From a delta proteobacterium NaphS2 (lineage in GTDB: Bacteria; Desulfobacterota; DSM-4660; Desulfatiglandales; Desulfatiglandaceae), in contig ADZZ01000363.1 in NCBI GenBank assembly GCA_000179315.1, forward strand, positions 37,250 to 101,249: a stretch of DNA of 64,000 nt, written 5' to 3'. The position numbers and the translations under genes are program-made. Below, in pieces: positions 1 through 7,664 of the stretch (within the stretch, counting starts at the first letter, position 1; each line of letters opens with the position of its first letter). A model generated the notes under the pieces. It was given only the letters and a program-made list of their open reading frames with translations. It did not search any database and was not told the DNA's origin.

Positions 1-375
1 CACATTGGCGATGACCAATATCAGAGCAGCCTTGCCTACCCATATGTACCAGGGGAGGTTCGAACCAATCAAGAGGGTCAGGCTCCCGTGGGAAAGGGCC
101 AGAAGAATGGGATGCAGAATCAAAAACCCGGCCGCCGCAACCGCCACATATTTATGGTACCGGATCAGCATGTCCAGCCCGAAGGTTCGTTCGATCCATT
201 TGACCCGGGCCGCCAGCAAGAACTGGAAGGTCAGCATCATGAACCCCACAAGGGCAAAATTGATCGCCACATCATGGAGGATTCCTTCGGCCTTTGCACC
301 GAACCAGGTCGTAAACCACACCGGTAAGGTTACGAAAAAAAGATAGAGCAGAACTCTCATGACGCCTTTTTGCAT
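1..375 (-). CDS. Ferric-reductase-like membrane protein (5' part only)
   Basis: The reading frame opens at an ATG at 375 and runs off the window, giving 125 residues of N-terminus. An AGGAG-type ribosome site lies at 377-384. The protein has three or four hydrophobic helices and histidines in the contexts RYHKYVA and LILHPIL. These resemble the haem-binding transmembrane domain of ferric reductase/NADPH-oxidase-like oxidoreductases, which pass electrons across the membrane. A flavin/NAD domain would be expected downstream but lies outside the window. A second ATG six codons in (360) is an alternative start. The membrane character is seen directly; the family call is by resemblance. Confidence 0.65.
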   Translation of the reverse strand, partial: MQKGVMRVLLYLFFVTLPVWFTTWFGAKAEGILHDVAINFALVGFMMLTFQFLLAARVKWIERTFGLDMLIRYHKYVAVAAAGFLILHPILLALSHGSLTLLIGSNLPWYIWVGKAALILVIANV

Positions 376-474
376 GACTCCTCCCTTAGTATCGAAAAAA
401 AGTTTTGGAGTTATCGCTGCTCGACGGGATCGAGCATAAATCATTATCACCTTACCTTACTAAAAACCGTGGCG

Positions 475-500
475 AAAATGGGGTTGATACCCTATTTTTG
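475..500. repeat. Short recurring motif, copy 1
   Basis: AAAATGGGGTTGATACCCTA followed by a T-run lies in the otherwise empty stretch between the first two genes. Similar words occur at 10971-10997 and 25228-25250, and more weakly near 6557-6580. Its function is unknown. Confidence 0.35.
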
Positions 501-625
501 AAAAACCCGTGATGTAGGCTGGGGGGTACTGTTTTATTCTGCGCCAAATACACAAACAACCCCATTGCACCCCCGTACCATTTTTAAACAATATTAAGAA
601 ATTCATTTTGACAGGAGGTCAGCTC

Positions 626-1243
626 ATGAAAATTGTAATTGTCTACTACTCCATGTACGGCCATGTCCTTCAAATGGCCCGGGCAGTGGAAAAAGGAGTT
701 CAGTCCGTTGCCGGTGCGGAGGTGCTGCTCAGGCGGGTTGAGGAATTCCCGGAAAACATGGCGCACATTCGCGAGAGCGAGCACGCCCGTCCGGTATGGG
801 AGGATCAGGAAAAAATTCCGGTATGCTCCCTGGATGAATTGCGGACGGCGGACGGAGTGCTGTTCGGAACCCCCACACGCTATGGAAACATGGCCGCGCA
901 AATGAAGCGGTTCATCGACTCCACGGTCCAGCTCTGGCTTGAAGGCGCCTTGGAAGGTAAACCGGCAGGCGTCTTTGTCTCTACGTCCACCGCACACGGT
1001 GGACAGGAGACCACGGCGCTCACCTTCATGGCCCCCCTGCTTCACCTGGGCATGCTCATCGTGGGGGTCCCCTACTCCACCCCCGGCATGCTGCATACGG
1101 AAGGACGCGGCGGCGCCCCCTACGGGGCTTCCACGCTGGCGGGTTCCCAAAACCAACTGCAGCCCGCCCCGGAGGATCTGGAAATCGCCACGGCCCAGGG
1201 TCGACGGGTGGCACTCATTGCTTCAAAACTCAAAACGGGCTGA
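626..1243 (+). CDS. wrbA: WrbA-like NAD(P)H:quinone oxidoreductase / flavodoxin-family protein
   Basis: A 205-residue cytosolic flavoprotein of the WrbA family, which reduces quinones by two electrons with FMN and NAD(P)H and protects against redox cycling. The N-terminus MKIVIVYYSMYGHV is the FMN phosphate-binding loop. GTPTRYGNM and the STAHGGQE segment are also characteristic of WrbA. The start at 626 was chosen over an in-frame upstream codon at 608 because AGGAGGT at 613-619 sits seven bases before it. The next gene is 34 bases downstream on the same strand, so the two may be co-transcribed. The length matches the family. Confidence 0.88.
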   Translation: MKIVIVYYSMYGHVLQMARAVEKGVQSVAGAEVLLRRVEEFPENMAHIRESEHARPVWEDQEKIPVCSLDELRTADGVLFGTPTRYGNMAAQMKRFIDSTVQLWLEGALEGKPAGVFVSTSTAHGGQETTALTFMAPLLHLGMLIVGVPYSTPGMLHTEGRGGAPYGASTLAGSQNQLQPAPEDLEIATAQGRRVALIASKLKTG

Positions 1244-1277
1244 GACAGCCCGATCACGAAGAAGAGAACATGAAAGG

Positions 1278-1601
1278 ATGTACCATTACGGCTGGCGTTT
1301 TGATAACGGCATGATGGGCGGTTGGAGAAACATGACGCCGGAGCAGCGTAACCAATTCGAAAAGGTTTGGGGCGCCTATCTCAAAGACACCCTGGAACTG
1401 AGGCAACAAGTGGTGACCAAACAAATGGCGCTGGAGACGTTGTGGTATCAACCGCAAATCAACGAAAAGAAAATCCAGGAAATTTCCAACGAACTGACCG
1501 GTCTTGAAAACCAGTTGAAAAAGAAACACGACCAGTACTTGCTCAAGTGCCGAAAAGAGTTCGGTGACCAGACATGGGCCTGCCCGGGGAGCCGCTGGTA
1601 G
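1278..1601 (+). CDS. Small Spy/CpxP/ZraP-like protein
   Basis: A 107-residue protein that opens MYHYGWRFDNGMMGGWRNMTPEQ and continues as long charged helices with Gln, Glu and Lys. The MTPEQ... helix-helix pattern resembles Spy/CpxP/ZraP periplasmic chaperones and metal-stress sensors. No clear N-terminal signal peptide is visible, so either the export signal is missing, the real start is elsewhere, or the protein is cytosolic. It sits between wrbA and a Cys-rich small gene on the same strand, which suggests a small stress operon. The family call is tentative. Confidence 0.55.
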   Translation: MYHYGWRFDNGMMGGWRNMTPEQRNQFEKVWGAYLKDTLELRQQVVTKQMALETLWYQPQINEKKIQEISNELTGLENQLKKKHDQYLLKCRKEFGDQTWACPGSRW

Positions 1602-1649
1602 AAGAAAAGATGTGCCCCTAAAATCAAAAATTGAAAGGAGAATGAAAAA

Positions 1650-1808
1650 ATGGCTGATTGTGCGGATTTGAAACAGGGAGATACGGTGGTATGTGAAAGT
1701 TGCGGTCTTGAAATGAATGTTTCCAAAAGTTGCAGTTGTGCCACGGATCAGGAAGGCGCCTGCGACGCCCCCCTTAAATGTTGCGGAAAGGAGATGGTTA
1801 AAAAATAG
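1650..1808 (+). CDS. Cys-rich 52-residue protein
   Basis: A short reading frame with a good ribosome site (GAAAGGAG at 1633-1640). The 52 residues hold eight cysteines, including pairs CESC, CSC and a final CC before GKEMVKK. The spacing suggests a small zinc- or iron-binding fold, in the manner of rubredoxin-like or zinc-ribbon proteins, but no family was recognised. It follows the Spy-like gene by 48 bases. The last codons and stop lie inside a dispersed repeat that also occurs at 7485-7588, so the natural C-terminus may have been altered. Confidence 0.55.
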   Translation: MADCADLKQGDTVVCESCGLEMNVSKSCSCATDQEGACDAPLKCCGKEMVKK

Positions 1809-1895
1809 GATTGATCCTCAAGAACGCTCCGAATGGGTCAGGAGCCCCCTTTGCTTTTCGAAACGCTTCGGCTGCCTGACCCCTTCCGCGCGATT
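1791..1895. repeat. Dispersed ~100-bp repeat with hairpin, copy A
   Basis: This stretch matches 7485-7588 over about 100 bases with scattered differences (both begin GAGA-GGTTAAAAA and contain ACGCTCCG, GGGTCAGGAGCCCC, CGAAACGCTTCGGCTGCC and TTCCGCGCGAT). The arms GGGTCAGG and CCTGACCC can pair. Both copies lie at the edge of a broken or odd gene. Confidence 0.6.
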
Positions 1896-1958
1896 CCTTG
1901 AGCACCGGTTTTCAGCGTTTCTCCACATAGGCTGCCGCGAGGATGGCCTCAATCTCCT

Positions 1959-2162
1959 TCTATAGAATCCGGCATCGCAATCCACGCAATAGCTGATGCC
2001 CCGGCCCACCCGGTCTTCTTCTCCCTGGATACCCGATTAGTTCCGGGACATGCCCATGGCAAGAATGATCGCTTTGGCCTGAAGGTTTAAACCGGTCTCC
2101 GTCTGCACTGAAAATTTCCCGTCCTCTTGTGTTAAAGCCGTCACATCCCTTGCCAGAAATGT
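1959..2162 (-). pseudogene. Thioredoxin-reductase-like fragment
   Basis: Read on the minus strand from 2162, about 65 codons resemble the middle of thioredoxin-reductase-like flavoproteins: an AKAIILAMGMSRN segment, then GIQGEEDRVGRGISYCVDCD with a CxxC motif. A TAA stop interrupts the frame just after SRN, and no homology extends on either side. It abuts the end of the YXWGXW gene and is a relic that cannot give a working enzyme. Confidence 0.6.
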
Positions 2163-2168
2163 CGCCGC

Positions 2169-3977
2169 CTACCTCCCGCGAAATTGCGGTTGGTGGCCGC
2201 CGCCCCAACCAGGCGTTCCCCCCCGGGGTGCTTCCGGGCGACCCGGAGAACCAGATGGTCCTGATGATCCTCTTTGCGGAACCTCTAATCCCCTATTTGA
2301 TCGCGGAGCGCTCCGAGTTCCCGATGTCGGCGGTGAAACCGTCGCCCTTTCCGGGCTACGAAATTTCGTCGGCACATTTCTTCCGAATGATTTTCTTTCC
2401 AGCGGCTGGACGGTTCGATCCGTTTGAGGAGCGTTGTAGCGGGCAGGTGGCGTCCTCCTGTTTAAAACCTGGCCGGTCGGTTTTGAAGAACGGCCGGGCA
2501 CGTTTTGCAGACCGGGAGATTTCGGCACGGAGCTTCTATTGGTGTCGATCCGTTTTGAAATTCCGGGCGCCCTGACGGGCCCGCGATCCGGTGTTGGCGT
2601 TTTGGTATTCGGGAGCGAATACCTGTTGCGACTCTGAGCGCTCTTATTTTCAAATGATCGATGGACAGATTTTGCGGCGATGGGAGATTCCGGAAGCTTT
2701 ACCCTGTTCACCCTCATTCTTGGGGAAGTTCCCGCCGACGTCCCCGCAACCCTCTCGGATTCCAGTTTGAGTCGCTGATTGCTGAGATTACGAAGCCGGC
2801 TGCCCCTTTGCTCAATCTGCAGGTGCTCATTTCTGCTAACCGTTTCAAATTTTGGCAAGTCTTTTCTCATTTTCGTCAAAGGGAAAAACGGCTCTTTAAC
2901 GGAACGGCCCGTGGTTTTTAACATTTTTCCTTGCCGTCCGATTTTCACCTGTTGTTGAAAAGTTCTGGGCGGCCTTGCCGCTCTATCCTCTCGGCGCAAC
3001 TGATATGTTTTTTGCAGATTCCGTTCCCAATGGGGATTGTTCCGATGCTTCCACCGCTGATGCGCATATATGGGATCGTACCCGTAGCGCCTTGCATGGG
3101 GTGAAAACCATGGAAAGATTCCTTCCCGATAATACCGGGGCGCATAATAATCTCCGAAGTAGTAGTGATGATATCCGGGACGCACGAAAAGACAGTTGGA
3201 AAACACACCGATATTAATCATAAATGTCGGCGTAAAATAAAACCCGGGTCTCCATACAAAGCTTACGCCGAATGCCACCGGTGCAAACAGCACGCCCCGA
3301 AAACCGACGGCAAGATCCCAGTACCCGCCCACAAAAACGTAGCCCCTTGGGCTCCACACGTAATGAGAAGGCACCCACACCCAGTCGGGCCGCATCACCG
3401 TCCAATATCCGGGGCGCCACGCATAGGCATTATTGTACCATATCCAGCAGCCGGGTATCCAGGTGTAATCGGGAGACGGCGCGTGGACATTGGGCCCCAC
3501 CTCAACGGATTCGGGGGGTTCGGGCAGATACGTCGTTGCATTATTGTACTCGGGTGCCCAATAGCCCGAAATCCATTGATAGCCGCCTTCGGAAGGCGCC
3601 CAATAGCCCGGAATCCATTGCCGGCCCGGTGGGACAACCCGCCAGGTTCCGCTGATCCAAATAAAATCATTTCGATCGCCGTCCCAACCCCAGTAGCCCG
3701 GAATCCACTCCGCATCGCCTTCGGGCTTCTCTTTCGGCGGCATCTCTTTAATGGGCGCCGGCGGTGCCTTGGGGACAACGATCCCCGGTTCGGGATCAAA
3801 TTCGATGGTTTCCGCGAATGCTTCGTGAATGGGTCCGTGCGCCAGCACATCCATTTGTGTTTCATCAACAGAGACATCTTCTTGTGCAGCGGATGCCGAA
3901 AATACACACAGCACGATGCCCAATAGCCCGAACAGCAAGCCTGATTTTCGAATCTTTCCGACTAAAATCTGGTCCAT
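2169..3977 (-). CDS. Exported YXWGXW-repeat protein
   Basis: A 602-residue protein with an N-terminal signal peptide (hydrophobic residues about 13-30, ending SASAAQ). Residues about 85-200 hold repeated W-x-P-G-Y-W units (WIPGYWGWDG, WIPGYWAPSEG, WISGYWAPEY and so on), the mark of YXWGXW proteins, which are secreted or envelope proteins of unknown function. The second half is rich in Arg, Pro and Ser without clear domains, and this tail is longer than usual. The ribosome site is weak. It is a single gene on the minus strand between two gene relics. Confidence 0.75.
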   Translation of the reverse strand: MDQILVGKIRKSGLLFGLLGIVLCVFSASAAQEDVSVDETQMDVLAHGPIHEAFAETIEFDPEPGIVVPKAPPAPIKEMPPKEKPEGDAEWIPGYWGWDGDRNDFIWISGTWRVVPPGRQWIPGYWAPSEGGYQWISGYWAPEYNNATTYLPEPPESVEVGPNVHAPSPDYTWIPGCWIWYNNAYAWRPGYWTVMRPDWVWVPSHYVWSPRGYVFVGGYWDLAVGFRGVLFAPVAFGVSFVWRPGFYFTPTFMINIGVFSNCLFVRPGYHHYYFGDYYAPRYYREGIFPWFSPHARRYGYDPIYAHQRWKHRNNPHWERNLQKTYQLRREDRAARPPRTFQQQVKIGRQGKMLKTTGRSVKEPFFPLTKMRKDLPKFETVSRNEHLQIEQRGSRLRNLSNQRLKLESERVAGTSAGTSPRMRVNRVKLPESPIAAKSVHRSFENKSAQSRNRYSLPNTKTPTPDRGPVRAPGISKRIDTNRSSVPKSPGLQNVPGRSSKPTGQVLNRRTPPARYNAPQTDRTVQPLERKSFGRNVPTKFRSPERATVSPPTSGTRSAPRSNRGLEVPQRGSSGPSGSPGRPEAPRGGTPGWGGGHQPQFRGR

Positions 3978-4439
3978 GGCGATCTCTTTCTCCTACAGTT
4001 TTTCTTTATTCAGTCGCACATTTTCCGGAAATGCCAAAAAAGCGCATTAATTTTGCAAAACGCCCGGTGACGTTTCGCCGCGATTCACCTTTACCAAGCG
4101 ACCCGGGTCATGGTCAAAAAGGGGTGCAGGGTTCATATACAAAGATATTCACTCAAACAAGAAGTGCAATCCAAGGCCGATGTATTCGGATGCATGAGTC
4201 CTCACGGGAAACCGCCTCCCGGATGGGATAAAGCCCTCTCCATCTAAACCATTGCGGCTCCAACCGTAATCGTCCATGAGCGGCACGAATTTTTCGACAT
4301 GGCCCTTTTTAAACCGTTATGTCGCATCGGGCTCATGAAGATAGGCGCACGCAGTGAGGTGTATTGAAGATTTTGTTGAACGCCGACGTAGATCCTTATA
4401 CATACGCATGCTCCGGAGAATACATGTTCAACCCCATTT
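3978..4439. other. Stretch without a clear gene
   Basis: No convincing gene is present. From about 4365 there are short matches in shifted frames to the part of the radical SAM gene that precedes 4440 (for example a YTY segment), so the right-hand end is decayed coding sequence. The rest holds the presumed promoter region of the YXWGXW gene, without a clear promoter motif. Confidence 0.5.
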
Positions 4440-5039
4440 TTTGAATATGCTTATGATACGGCAAAGCTCACCAAAAATACGGGCATTGCGAACGTCTTCG
4501 TGACCAACGGATTTATGACCCGCCAGACATTTGAAACGATTTCTCCCTTTCTCGATGCCTGTAATGTGGATCTCAAGAGCTTTGATAGGGAGTTTTACAA
4601 ATCCGCCTGCCACGGGAGGCTCCAGCCTGTTCTCGACAGCATCACGGGCATGAAGGCGCTTGACATCTGGGTTGAAGTGACCACCCTGGTCATTCCCGGA
4701 CAGAATGACAGCGATGGGGAACTGCAGCACATCGCACGGTTCATTGCAGGGGTATCTCCCGAAATTCCCTGGCATATCAGCCGGTTTCATCAAAGCTACC
4801 AGTACGGGGACACCATTCCGACACCGCCCGAAACCCTTCGGAAGGCCTATCGTCTGGGCAAGGAAGCCGGTTTGCAATTCGTTTATGTGGGAAATATGCC
4901 CGGGGAGGAGAAGGACACCCTGTGTCCCGCCTGCAGCCATCCTTTGATTGAACGGGATAGCTTCTTCGCTCCCAAAAGCAGCGTCAGCAATTCCCGCTGC
5001 CCAAAGTGCGGCTCCGTGGTGCCGGGTGTTTTTCGATAA
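4440..5039 (+). pseudogene. AmmeMemoRadiSam-type radical SAM enzyme, N-terminus lost
   Basis: The open frame covers about 200 residues matching the C-terminal half of radical SAM proteins of the AmmeMemoRadiSam cluster: FFEYAYDTAKL, NVFVTNGFMT, DACNVDLKSF, and a C-terminal zinc-ribbon-like pair (CPAC, then CPKCGSVVPGV). The N-terminal half, which carries the CxxxCxxC cluster motif needed for radical chemistry, is missing. Upstream traces are split over frames. The only start is a GTG inside the conserved VTNG segment with no ribosome site. It is read as a non-functional 5'-truncated gene. The partner AMMECR1 and MEMO genes are not nearby. Confidence 0.75.
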
Positions 5040-5257
5040 GCCGTGAAAACGCACATACGTCCATTTTGTGGTCAACAGCCGCGGATGATCCGCCAGCATA
5101 TCGTGGATGCAGAGCGCAGCCCCATGGGTCCGCAAAATGATTGGATGGTACCGAAAAGAAAGCGGAACGTATCAAAATAAATCCTTAAAAAAACGCATTG
5201 CACGGCTTTTCGGAAACATACATCATCCGGAACCGCGATATACTTTCCAGACCCCAT

Positions 5258-5286
5258 TTGACACGCCTTGGGATTTCCTTTAAAAT
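5258..5286 (+). promoter_or_regulatory. Sigma-70-type promoter of sodN
   Basis: TTGACA at 5258-5263 and TAAAAT at 5281-5286 are separated by exactly 17 bases, close to the vegetative consensus. The sodN start codon follows 50 bases later, behind AAGGAGG. Confidence 0.6.
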
Positions 5287-5336
5287 CAGTTCCATTGAAA
5301 TGGTTCATTTTTTAAGAATATAAGGAGGAAAAAAGC

Positions 5337-5786
5337 ATGAAAAAAATAAGACAAAAGATTTTCTGGGGCATCCTTTTAGTACTTTTTTCAGCAGGTACGG
5401 CCGCAGCCCACTGCGAAATTCCCTGTGGTATCTACGATGACCATATGCGAATCCACATGATTTCCGAGCACATCACGACTATTGAGAAATCCATGAATCA
5501 GATCGTAGCGCTTCAGAAGGAAACACCCATCAATTACAACCAGCTCGTTCGATGGATCGTGAACAAGGAGGATCACGCCGATCAGCTCCAGGAGATCGTT
5601 AGCCAGTACTTTATGACGCAGCGCATTAAAACGGACAGAAAGAACTACGCCAAGGAATTGTCACTCCTTCACCAGATGCTGGTGTACGCAATGAAATGCA
5701 AACAGACCACGGATCTTACGAATACCGAGAAACTGCGATCGCTTGTCAAACAATTTGAAGATCTATATTTCGGTAATGCCCATTGA
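5337..5786 (+). CDS. sodN: Nickel superoxide dismutase
   Basis: A 149-residue exported NiSOD that converts superoxide to oxygen and peroxide. Residues 1-24 form a signal peptide ending AAA. Cleavage there would expose His25 as the new N-terminus, followed by HCEIPCGIYDD. That is the Ni-hook, in which the amino group, His1, Cys2 and Cys6 of the mature protein bind nickel. The remainder is four-helix material as expected. The start follows AAGGAGG at good spacing. Many NiSODs are trimmed by a dedicated protease (SodX); here an ordinary signal peptidase site does the job, implying an extracytoplasmic enzyme. A strong promoter lies upstream, and no Nur-type operator was recognised. Confidence 0.92.
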   Translation: MKKIRQKIFWGILLVLFSAGTAAAHCEIPCGIYDDHMRIHMISEHITTIEKSMNQIVALQKETPINYNQLVRWIVNKEDHADQLQEIVSQYFMTQRIKTDRKNYAKELSLLHQMLVYAMKCKQTTDLTNTEKLRSLVKQFEDLYFGNAH

Positions 5787-5900
5787 CCATTTCGCCACCA
5801 ACCACATCAGCAACAAGACTGCTTGCGGTCCGGTCCACTTTGAAAGATCGTGAAAGGCCGCCGGCAAGAAATAATCCGAAAATCTCACAGGAGGACAAAA

Positions 5901-6035
5901 ATGTTCGTAGGCGTTAGTCTTCAACCGCTTTTGGCGCTTATTGCCGGAATTCTGATCCTGATATTTCCGAGAGTCCTCAACTACATCATCGGGATTTATC
6001 TCATCGTTTATGGAATTCTGGGATTCGTTCATTAA
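5901..6035 (+). CDS. DUF3096-type small membrane protein
   Basis: A 44-residue protein behind AGGAGG, starting MFVGVSLQPLLALIAGI. It consists of two hydrophobic helices with the FPRVLNYIIGIYLIVYGILG signature of DUF3096 proteins, small inner-membrane proteins of unknown function. It lies 115 bases after sodN on the same strand and may share its transcript. Confidence 0.75.
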   Translation: MFVGVSLQPLLALIAGILILIFPRVLNYIIGIYLIVYGILGFVH

Positions 6036-6049
6036 CGTTTTCGGCAGTC

Positions 6050-6166
6050 ATGGACTTAAATTTGACGCAACTGGGATCCCATATCTATCGCCTGGCCATC
6101 GCCTACGCGCTGGCCTTTCCCATCGGCTGGGACCGTGAGGTCAGCAAAAGGAACTATGGATCAGGA
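6050..6166 (+). pseudogene. MgtC/SapB-type membrane protein, N-terminal fragment
   Basis: The first 35 or so residues (MDLNLTQLGSHIYRLAIAYA, then LAFPIGWDRE) resemble the start of MgtC/SapB-family membrane proteins. After SKRNY the similarity stops abruptly and the frame continues as unrelated sequence. A separate 51-codon frame opens at 6156 and ends at 6311 but has no recognisable product. This looks like a deletion junction. Confidence 0.55.
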
Positions 6167-6307
6167 AAAGAGGAAGTCCCGGTACCCGCTTATGACGGGG
6201 GTGGAGGCCTCGATAACACCCGAAAATCCGCAAACCACCTTTCAGAAAAATTACTTGATAGGTCAATCCAAGGCTCGCCGACTTATTCAAAATGTCCACC
6301 TCCGCCA

Positions 6308-6474
6308 TTAATACGCTTTTTTCGCCTGACCCGGGGGAAGATTCAATTTGTTATGCCCCGGTGCATTTTCACTGTTGCCCGGTCCGGCCGGGTCATGGCC
6401 CGGCGGCGAAACAACCGGGCATCCTGCCAGTGCAAACATGACCCCTATCCCAACATGACAATGATTTTACGCAT
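6308..6474 (-). pseudogene. Small lipoprotein, frameshifted
   Basis: From ATG 6474 the sequence reads MRKIIVMLG and then hits TAG. Shifting the frame by one base continues IGVMFALAGCPVVSPPG... to NLPPGQAKKAY and a stop at 6308. Together these make a signal peptide with a lipobox (LAGC) and a short Gly/Pro/Asn-rich lipoprotein of about 55 residues. One missing base in the signal peptide breaks it. It could be an assembly slip. Confidence 0.45.
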
Positions 6475-6735
6475 CTTTTCATTTCCTTCGTGATTCATCT
6501 CAATATCCGGATGGAAATTACGCGCACCAGGATAGACGGTTCTTTCACTCGAATAGATGGGGTCAATGAAGTATATGACCCTTGAAATCCCTCCATTCCT
6601 CCTAAGCCTGCCCGCTTTTCTCCCGTTTTCACCAAGCCGCAACGCTTGCACGGCCGGGGATGAAACCGCCTGGCAATTTTCTTTCTTATGATGATCAGGC
6701 CCGGATCGAAAGGAATCCTATGTTCAAAACTTCCG

Positions 6736-7480
6736 GGCGGCGGCAGCATCGCTATTTTCTTCTACGACGGCCCCTTATCGCGGGCCGTGGGCTTTGAGAA
6801 TTTGCTCAAAAACGGTACCGATTTTGCCAAACGCCTCGCCGGCGGTTTTGTGGACCGGCACACACCGCAACTGGTTCACATCGCCACGGACGGTGAAAGC
6901 TACGGTCACCACAGTCTTTACGGAGATATGGCGCTCGCCTATGCCCTCCATTACATCGAAAAGGAAGGGCTGGCCAAGCTCACCAATTACGGTGAGTTCC
7001 TGGAAAAGCACCCGCCAAAGCAGGAGGTGGAAATTCTGGAAAATACCTCCTGGAGCTGCGCCCACGGTATTGAGCGATGGTGGAACGATTGCGGTTGCGC
7101 CACCGGCGAACACCCCGACTGGCACCAGGCATGGCGGAGGCCCCTTCGGGAATCGCTCGATTTTTTGCGGGATGAACTGGGTGCCGTCTATGAATCGGAG
7201 GCGGGCGACTGTTTGAAGTATCCCTGGAAAGCTCGGGACGACTATATCACCGTTGTTCTCGATCGGTCTCCCGAATCCGTGGAGGTTTTTTTAAGCGAAC
7301 ACGCCAAGAAGGCCCGCAGCCCCGCGGACGTCATTCGCATCCCCAATCTTCTGGATCATGAACAGCATCTGCGCCACCGCATCGTCGGCTTGATGCCGCC
7401 GGAGGAACTGATTCCCAAAATCCTCTCTACGGAACTGCCAAGGCACTTTCATATGGGCCAACCGGAAAGGGCCTTCGGTT
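6736..7480 (+). pseudogene. GH57-like / DUF3536 glycosidase fragment
   Basis: About 245 codons match the DUF3536 part that follows a GH57 catalytic domain in large (~800-residue) glycoside hydrolases: IAIFFYDGPLSRAV, LVHIATDGESYGHHSLYGDM, then a TSWSCAHGIERWWNDCGC segment and ARDDYI-V-LDRS. The catalytic N-terminal domain is absent, and the C-terminus runs into the dispersed repeat at 7485. No plausible start is present. A remnant of a polysaccharide-degrading enzyme. Confidence 0.7.
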
Positions 7481-7484
7481 TAAG

Positions 7485-7588
7485 GAGACGGTTAAAAAGT
7501 AGGATGAACCCTCAAAAACGCTCCGGACGGGTCAGGAGCCCCGTCGCGTGCCGAAACGCTTCGGCTGCCCGACCCTTCCGCGCGATCG
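7485..7588. repeat. Dispersed ~100-bp repeat with hairpin, copy B
   Basis: Partner of 1791-1895. Here it replaces the 3' end of the glycosidase relic. The inverted arms GGGTCAGG and CCCGACCC are less well matched than in copy A. Confidence 0.6.
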
Positions 7589-7664
7589 CTGTCGGCAAAC
7601 AAAATCGCTTCAAGAAGCGTGTACCGCGGGTCACAAACATCAATTCGTTTCCAGGTAATACTCC

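Noticed and set aside
3165..3926. Pro/Arg/His-rich frame antisense to the YXWGXW gene
   Set aside because: Mirror of the WxPGYW repeats; no ribosome site.
6156..6311. 51-codon plus-strand frame MDQEKRKSRYPLM...
   Set aside because: No ribosome site and no recognised product; sits at a deletion junction and overlaps the lipoprotein relic.
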